From: Zanthoxylum bungeanum
Taxonomy: Eukaryota > Streptophyta > Magnoliopsida > Sapindales > Rutaceae
DNA length: 64,000 nucleotides
Assembly (NCBI GenBank): GCA_019454045.1
Contig: SKCR01015059.1
Coordinates: 62,001 to 126,000 of the forward strand
Direction: 5' to 3'
The position numbers and the translations under genes were made by a program. Numbering within the stretch: position 1 is the stretch's first letter; the number at the start of each line of letters is the position of its first letter. A model generated the notes under the pieces. The model ran no database searches, was not told where the DNA came from, and saw only the letters and a program-made list of their open reading frames with translations. This document shows, piece by piece, positions 60,483 through 64,000 of this stretch.

Positions 60483-61420
60483 TTGCAACATGATTCAGAA
60501 TCCATCTGCGAAGCTTTGGAAAGATACAAGGATTTGCTTAGAAAATATCCTCACCATGAGATTACGAAATGGATATAAGTCCAAACCTTTTACAATGGAC
60601 TTTCTGGATTAATGAGAACCACAATTGATGTTGCTGTTGGAGGTGCTTTAATAGAAAAAAGAGAAGATCAGGCTTGGGACTTATTTGAAGAAATGGCCAA
60701 CAACAATTCTTTATGGCCAACAAAAAGGAGCATGATCCAATAAATTGCTGGAATTTATGAAGTTGGAGCCAATACGACATTGAGTGCCAAGCTCGATCAG
60801 ATTTGCAAAAGTATGGATACTCTTAGCATGAAGGTTGATATTGGATCCACAAGTTCACTATATGGAGGAGTACAAGAGTAAGAATCTTACAACCAACATG
60901 ATAAGATGGTAAATTATGTCAACAATTTCAACAGATATGAAAACAATCCATATTCCAACACCTACAAACCAGGTTGGAGGAATCATCTCAATTTCACATG
61001 GAGCAATAATTCGGGACAAAAGAAAAATCCACCACCAAGATTCCAACAGTAGAACAAAGGCCATAAGTATGAAAAAGAACCATGAATAGTAGAAGTATTT
61101 GCCATGTTGAAAAAGCAACAAGTAACATACGATGCTATATTTCAAAGCCAATCTGCTTCTATAAAGGCACTGTAAAATCAAATAGGACAACTGGCCAATG
61201 CTCAGAGTTACTGACCACAAGGAAACCTTCCTAGCAACACAGTACCAAATCCAAGTAATAGAGGGAAGGAGCAATGTCATACCATCACTTTGAAAAGCGG
61301 TACTGAAATCAACAAAAATTTTGGAATCAAGGAATCCACTGAGGAAGTTCCAAAAGAAAGCAGCGAAGCTAAACCGCAGATGGAGGAAAAAGAGGCAAAA
61401 GAAAATGATTGAGAAATATT
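60483..61420 (+). pseudogene. gag: G gag remnant, part 2
   Basis: The frame cut at 41268 continues here with QHDSESICEALERYKDLL, followed by LRKYP, then a stop near 60575. FYNGLSGLMRTTIDVAVGG lies in the next piece, and GWRNHLNFTWSNN (about 60970) is the Athila gag tail. LTSSTEINKNFGIKE-like and Glu/Lys-rich linkers lead to protease. Several stops and shifts. No CCHC knuckle is recognised. Confidence 0.85.
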
Positions 61421-61529
61421 CACTTCACCTCCACCTTTTCCACATCGTCTCTAGAAAAACAAACTCGATAAAAAATTTTCTCAATTCCCTGAGATCTTTA
61501 AAAAGCTGCATATTAATATTTCATTTACA

Positions 61530-62010
61530 GAAGCATTGGAAAAAATACCCAGCTATGTCAAATTCATGAAAGACATTCTTTCACGAAAGCGGAGATTGGG
61601 AGACTATGAGATAGTAGCATTGATAGAAGAATGTAGCATCATCATTCAGATGAAGCTTCCCCAAAAGTTGAAAGATCCTGACAATTTCACCATCCCTTGC
61701 ATTATAGGAGAACATAACTTCGGTAAGGCTATATTTGATTTAGGTGCTAGTGTTAACTTGATGTCTTTTTCTATTTACAAGAAACTGTAAATTGAAGAAG
61801 CAATGCCTACCTCAGTCTCTCTGTAACTTGCTGATAGATCGCTCATATTTCCGAAAGGTGTAGTTGAAGATGTACTGGTTCAAAGTTGACAAACTCATTC
61901 TTCCAGCAGACTTTATTATCCTTGACATGGAGGAGGACGAAGATGTCCCCATCATCCTCAGGAGACCATTCTTGGCTACAGGTCGAACCATTATTGATGT
62001 ATAAAAAGGA
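61530..62010 (+). pseudogene. pol: G protease remnant
   Basis: SYVKFMKDILSRKRRLGDYE, FTIPCIIGEHNFGKAIFDLGAS and VNLMSFSIYKKL form the Athila retropepsin region; the catalytic Asp codon is at 61737-61739 in DLGAS (the family form is also DLGAS). A stop follows at 61788. Decayed LADRS and FILDMEED-type pieces continue to 62010 in other frames. Confidence 0.88.
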
Positions 62011-62019
62011 GATTTAAGC

Positions 62020-62612
62020 ATGAGGGTGCAGGATCAAGAAGTAAGATTCAATGTTTTCAAAGCCATGGAGTTCCTGAATGATGAAAAGAATGAGGAATGT
62101 TTCAGACTTAATGCGATAGATAGTACCATCCAGAACTTTGAAAAAATGCAAAGCTCAACTGACAAACTTAAAGCATGTCATCTGCCTGTGAAGGTTGAAG
62201 ATAAAGCGTATTACGCACTGAAGAAGTTAAATCTTGATCTACAAGTAACTGAAGAGAAAAGGCTTCACCAACTCAACGAATTGAAGGAATTTCACATATA
62301 GCCTTTTGAGAATGCCAAATTGTACAAAGAAAAGACCAAGGAGTGGCATGATCGAAAAATAGTACGCAGACAACTGGAACCAAGGCAGCATGTGTTGTTA
62401 TACAATTCAAGGTTGAAATTTTTCCCTAGAAAGTTGGAATCAAGGTGGTCGGGTCCTTTGTGATTACTGAGATTTTACCATATGAAGCTGCTGAGTTACT
62501 TGATCCCAACATCAATGATACATTCACAGTTAACAACCAGCATGTTAAGCACTATTGGGGAGAATCATTTGAGCGACAAAAAGAAAGTGTCACACTTTCA
62601 GATCCAGCCTAA
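62020..62612 (+). pseudogene. pol: G collapsed pol: post-protease joined to integrase C-terminus
   Basis: A 93-codon frame (62020-62301) starts MRVQDQEVRFNVFKAMEF, which in Athila follows protease, and ends with KAYYALKKLNLDLQ and KRLHQLNELKEF, which in Athila lies in the integrase C-terminal half. Reverse transcriptase, RNase H and the integrase catalytic core are absent between them, and the frame stays open across the join. [15 protein letters not shown] and [20 protein letters not shown] continue after the stop at 62299, to about 62612. Confidence 0.85.
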
Positions 62613-63061
62613 CTTTCAGGTAGTAATGTCTATCTGACGACATTAAACTTAGCGTTAGTAGGGAGGCAACCCATGCAAATTGTGTATATATTCATATTTG
62701 GTGTGTTTTATTTTTTGCGTTTAATTTTTTTTAGGTAAAGTCACATTTCAGGATTGAAGACATTCTCGTAAATCTTCACAAGTAATTTCCTTCTCTCCCT
62801 TAAAAAACTCTGATGGAATTCTACAAAGATCGCTTTGAACGAATGAGACTTTTGATGATCAAAGGTATTCCTAATGATATTCCTTGGTTTATTGAAGCAC
62901 AGATCCGATTAGCAGGTTAATCCTCTGACTCTTTTGTGTCATATTAGCCTAGTTTAGGAAGAAGTATCTATGCTAAAAAAATAGAAGAGCTAAAAGACTA
63001 GGAGTTTGTTATAAATGTGCACGCATGATGTGTAATACTCGTTGTCGTTCTTTAGGAATGG
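62613..63061 (+). other. G 3' untranslated region
   Basis: LNLALVGRQPM-coding DNA (TTAGCGTTAGTAGGGAGGCA, about 62650) is a conserved Athila 3' landmark. An open stretch at about 62814-62920 (MEFYKDRFERMRLL) is not recognised. The last bases, AGGAATGG, may be the polypurine tract. Confidence 0.55.
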
Positions 63062-63281
63062 TGTCTAATGACTACTAAAAAGTGTATTTTTATTAGACGA
63101 TAAGTTAATTATTTTAACTTATAGTTTCACTAATCCTATTAAATTGACATATTTGTGAAATAATAATTTAAAGTTATGCTTTGAGTGCTTTTACTGTGTT
63201 ATTTTATATTTTTGTCAGGAAAAATAATGTTCGGAAGCTCGACGGGATAATTCAGACATGAAAAAATAATAAAAAAAAAGA

Positions 63282-63381
63282 AATTCTACAAGCACATAGT
63301 AAATTTTGCAAGCACGTCATAAATTCTGCAAGCACGTCGTAAATTCTGCAAGCACGTCGTAAATTCTGCAAGCACATCATG
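63282..63381. repeat. 20-bp tandem array (five units)
   Basis: Units of the form AATTCTGCAAGCACGTCGTA start at 63282, 63302, 63322, 63342 and 63362. Middle units are nearly identical, and outer ones carry ACAT for ACGT. It lies just upstream of the G-boxes. Confidence 0.9.
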
Positions 63382-63382
63382 A

Positions 63383-63528
63383 CACGTGGAACTTTTATGT
63401 CACGACACGTGTCCTACAACGTGGCTTCACTATTCTCTGACACGTGTCCCCAACGTGGCTTCACCATTCTCTGACACGTGTCCACAATTTGCATTCGCTG
63501 GTCTAGGTGGCCAAGTTGCCTATAAATA
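63383..63528 (+). promoter_or_regulatory. LTR promoter of G: four G-boxes and a TATA box
   Basis: CACGTG occurs at 63383-63388, 63406-63411, 63441-63446 and 63475-63480. The last three are within the ten-base palindrome GACACGTGTC and spaced 34-35 bp apart; AACGTGG lies between them. TATAAATA is at 63521-63528. AATAAA follows at 63643. G-boxes bind bZIP and bHLH factors (established), so the LTR may respond to ABA, stress or light (inference). Confidence 0.75.
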
Positions 63529-63809
63529 GGAGCGTCTGGCCCTAGAAATTTTTATACTTTATTTCCTGATCCTCTGTAAATCTTGGAGAGAGTCTTGTTT
63601 GTTTATTTACTTAAACTTTTTGTAATGTATTTTTCTTTCAATAATAAAAGTACAAGTATGTTTTATTACAATATGAGTAGCTAATTTCTTTTCTGCTGGG
63701 GTAAGGGTGAAGCTTTTATAATGGAAACATAGATTAAACTCGCTTCTATTATAATAAATAAATTAAAATCTAATGATTAAAACTTGATTTAATCCTAGAA
63801 TAATTATTG

Positions 63810-63995
63810 ACAATCTTTATACCGCCTTTATGACTGGTTTTATCTTTCTACTACCTTTATGGCTGGTTTTACCTTTCTACCGTCTTCATTTATTTATCTT
63901 TCTACCGCCTTTATGGCCTGTTTTATCTTTCTACCGCTTTTTGGCTGGTTTTATCTTTTCACCACCTATATGGCTTGTTTTATACGATTTTGGCA
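63810..63995. repeat. About 30-bp degenerate tandem repeat, TACCGCCTTTATGGCTGGTTTTATCTTTC type
   Basis: Six imperfect units share CTACC, CTTTATGG and GGTTTTATCTTT. A shorter version at about 39640-39730 in the left LTR has ACCGCCTTTATGG and TGCCTATATGGTCGGTT, linking the two ends of G. Confidence 0.75.
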
Positions 63996-64000
63996 TAATT

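Larger units (their letters stand above)
39640..64000 (+). mobile_element. Athila-like Ty3/gypsy element G, interrupted by C, continuing past the window
   Basis: A 5'-truncated LTR (about 39640-40610), a tRNA-Asp-like primer site (40617), gag (40847 on), the insertion of copia C, the rest of gag, protease, a collapsed pol, the conserved 3' segment with GRQPM, and a 3' LTR from about 63062 beyond the window end. The gag (KDRAKAWLHSLPTGSITTW), protease (FTIPCIIG...DLGAS) and integrase end ([10 protein letters not shown]) are characteristic of Athila. Most of RT, RNase H and integrase is deleted, so G was non-autonomous. Confidence 0.88.
63062..64000 (+). mobile_element. 3' LTR of G (start), continues beyond window
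   Basis: The proposed start is TGTCTAATGACTAC. It contains a 20-bp tandem array, four G-box palindromes, a TATA box, an AATAAA signal at 63643-63648 and a roughly 30-bp repeat at 63810-63995. The start coordinate is an estimate because the matching part of the left LTR is missing. Confidence 0.6.

Noticed and set aside
60858..61280. 140-codon hydrophobic frame on the minus strand
   Set aside because: It lies antisense to the recognised G gag tail (GWRNHLNFTW); a shadow frame.
1..64000. Host plant genes, tRNA or rRNA genes
   Set aside because: No exon-like series with protein homology, no tRNA cloverleaf or rRNA sequence seen on either strand. tRNA-like matches are only retrotransposon primer sites.

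Overview
The window is plant nuclear repeat DNA. I see no host gene, tRNA or rRNA. Every recognisable protein fragment is a broken gag or pol gene of Ty1/copia or Ty3/gypsy LTR retrotransposons. Evidence for a plant includes copia tRNA-Met-type primer sites, an Athila-type gypsy element with a tRNA-Asp-like primer site, a 4.7-kb solo LTR of the type seen in Tekay/Del chromoviruses, and a hAT-type non-autonomous DNA transposon. Stops and frameshifts are everywhere. I cannot name the species.

Layout. 1-4504: non-coding Ty3/gypsy-like LTR and leader repeats, with tandem repeats and an A/C-rich tract. 4505-8060: minus-strand copia element E (gag, protease, primer site, 5' LTR), cut off at the left. 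8061-9355: AT-rich, nothing recognised. 9356-10170 and 36869 to about 39450: a plus-strand copia LTR (F) of the same lineage as E, split by copia element A. A spans 10171-36868 on the plus strand with target duplication ACTTG. A is itself split by a solo LTR of its own family (16694-18773, TAACG) and by minus-strand copia element B (20187-34781, TCTTC). B is split by the gypsy solo LTR (27483-32162, CCCAT). F also carries a hAT-type element (37860-39083, AATGATAG). From about 39640 past the window end lies an Athila-like gypsy element (G). Its gag is split by minus-strand copia element C (41269-60477, CCTTT), and C is split by plus-strand copia element D (45844-55477, CTTAG).

Insertions reach three levels deep (F>A>B>solo gypsy LTR; G>C>D). 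Seven target-site duplications are perfect, and several paralogous copies act as empty-site controls. A, B, C and the 2.1-kb solo LTR form one copia lineage; D, E and F form another. B and C share the same internal gag deletion, so they descend from a deletion-bearing ancestor.

The most interesting signals are not genes. (1) The untranslated leaders of both copia lineages contain clusters of about three predicted RNA hairpins. In A/B/C and E these present the same loop sequence on different stems, with wobble-compatible changes between copies. (2) The long gypsy solo LTR has an 18-bp tandem repeat in which each unit boundary forms a C(UNCG)G tetraloop hairpin, and three further hairpins near its end. 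(3) The 3' LTR of D is preceded by a 155-bp copy of the DNA that flanks its 5' LTR, which is evidence of recombination. (4) The G LTR has G-box palindromes just upstream of a TATA box.
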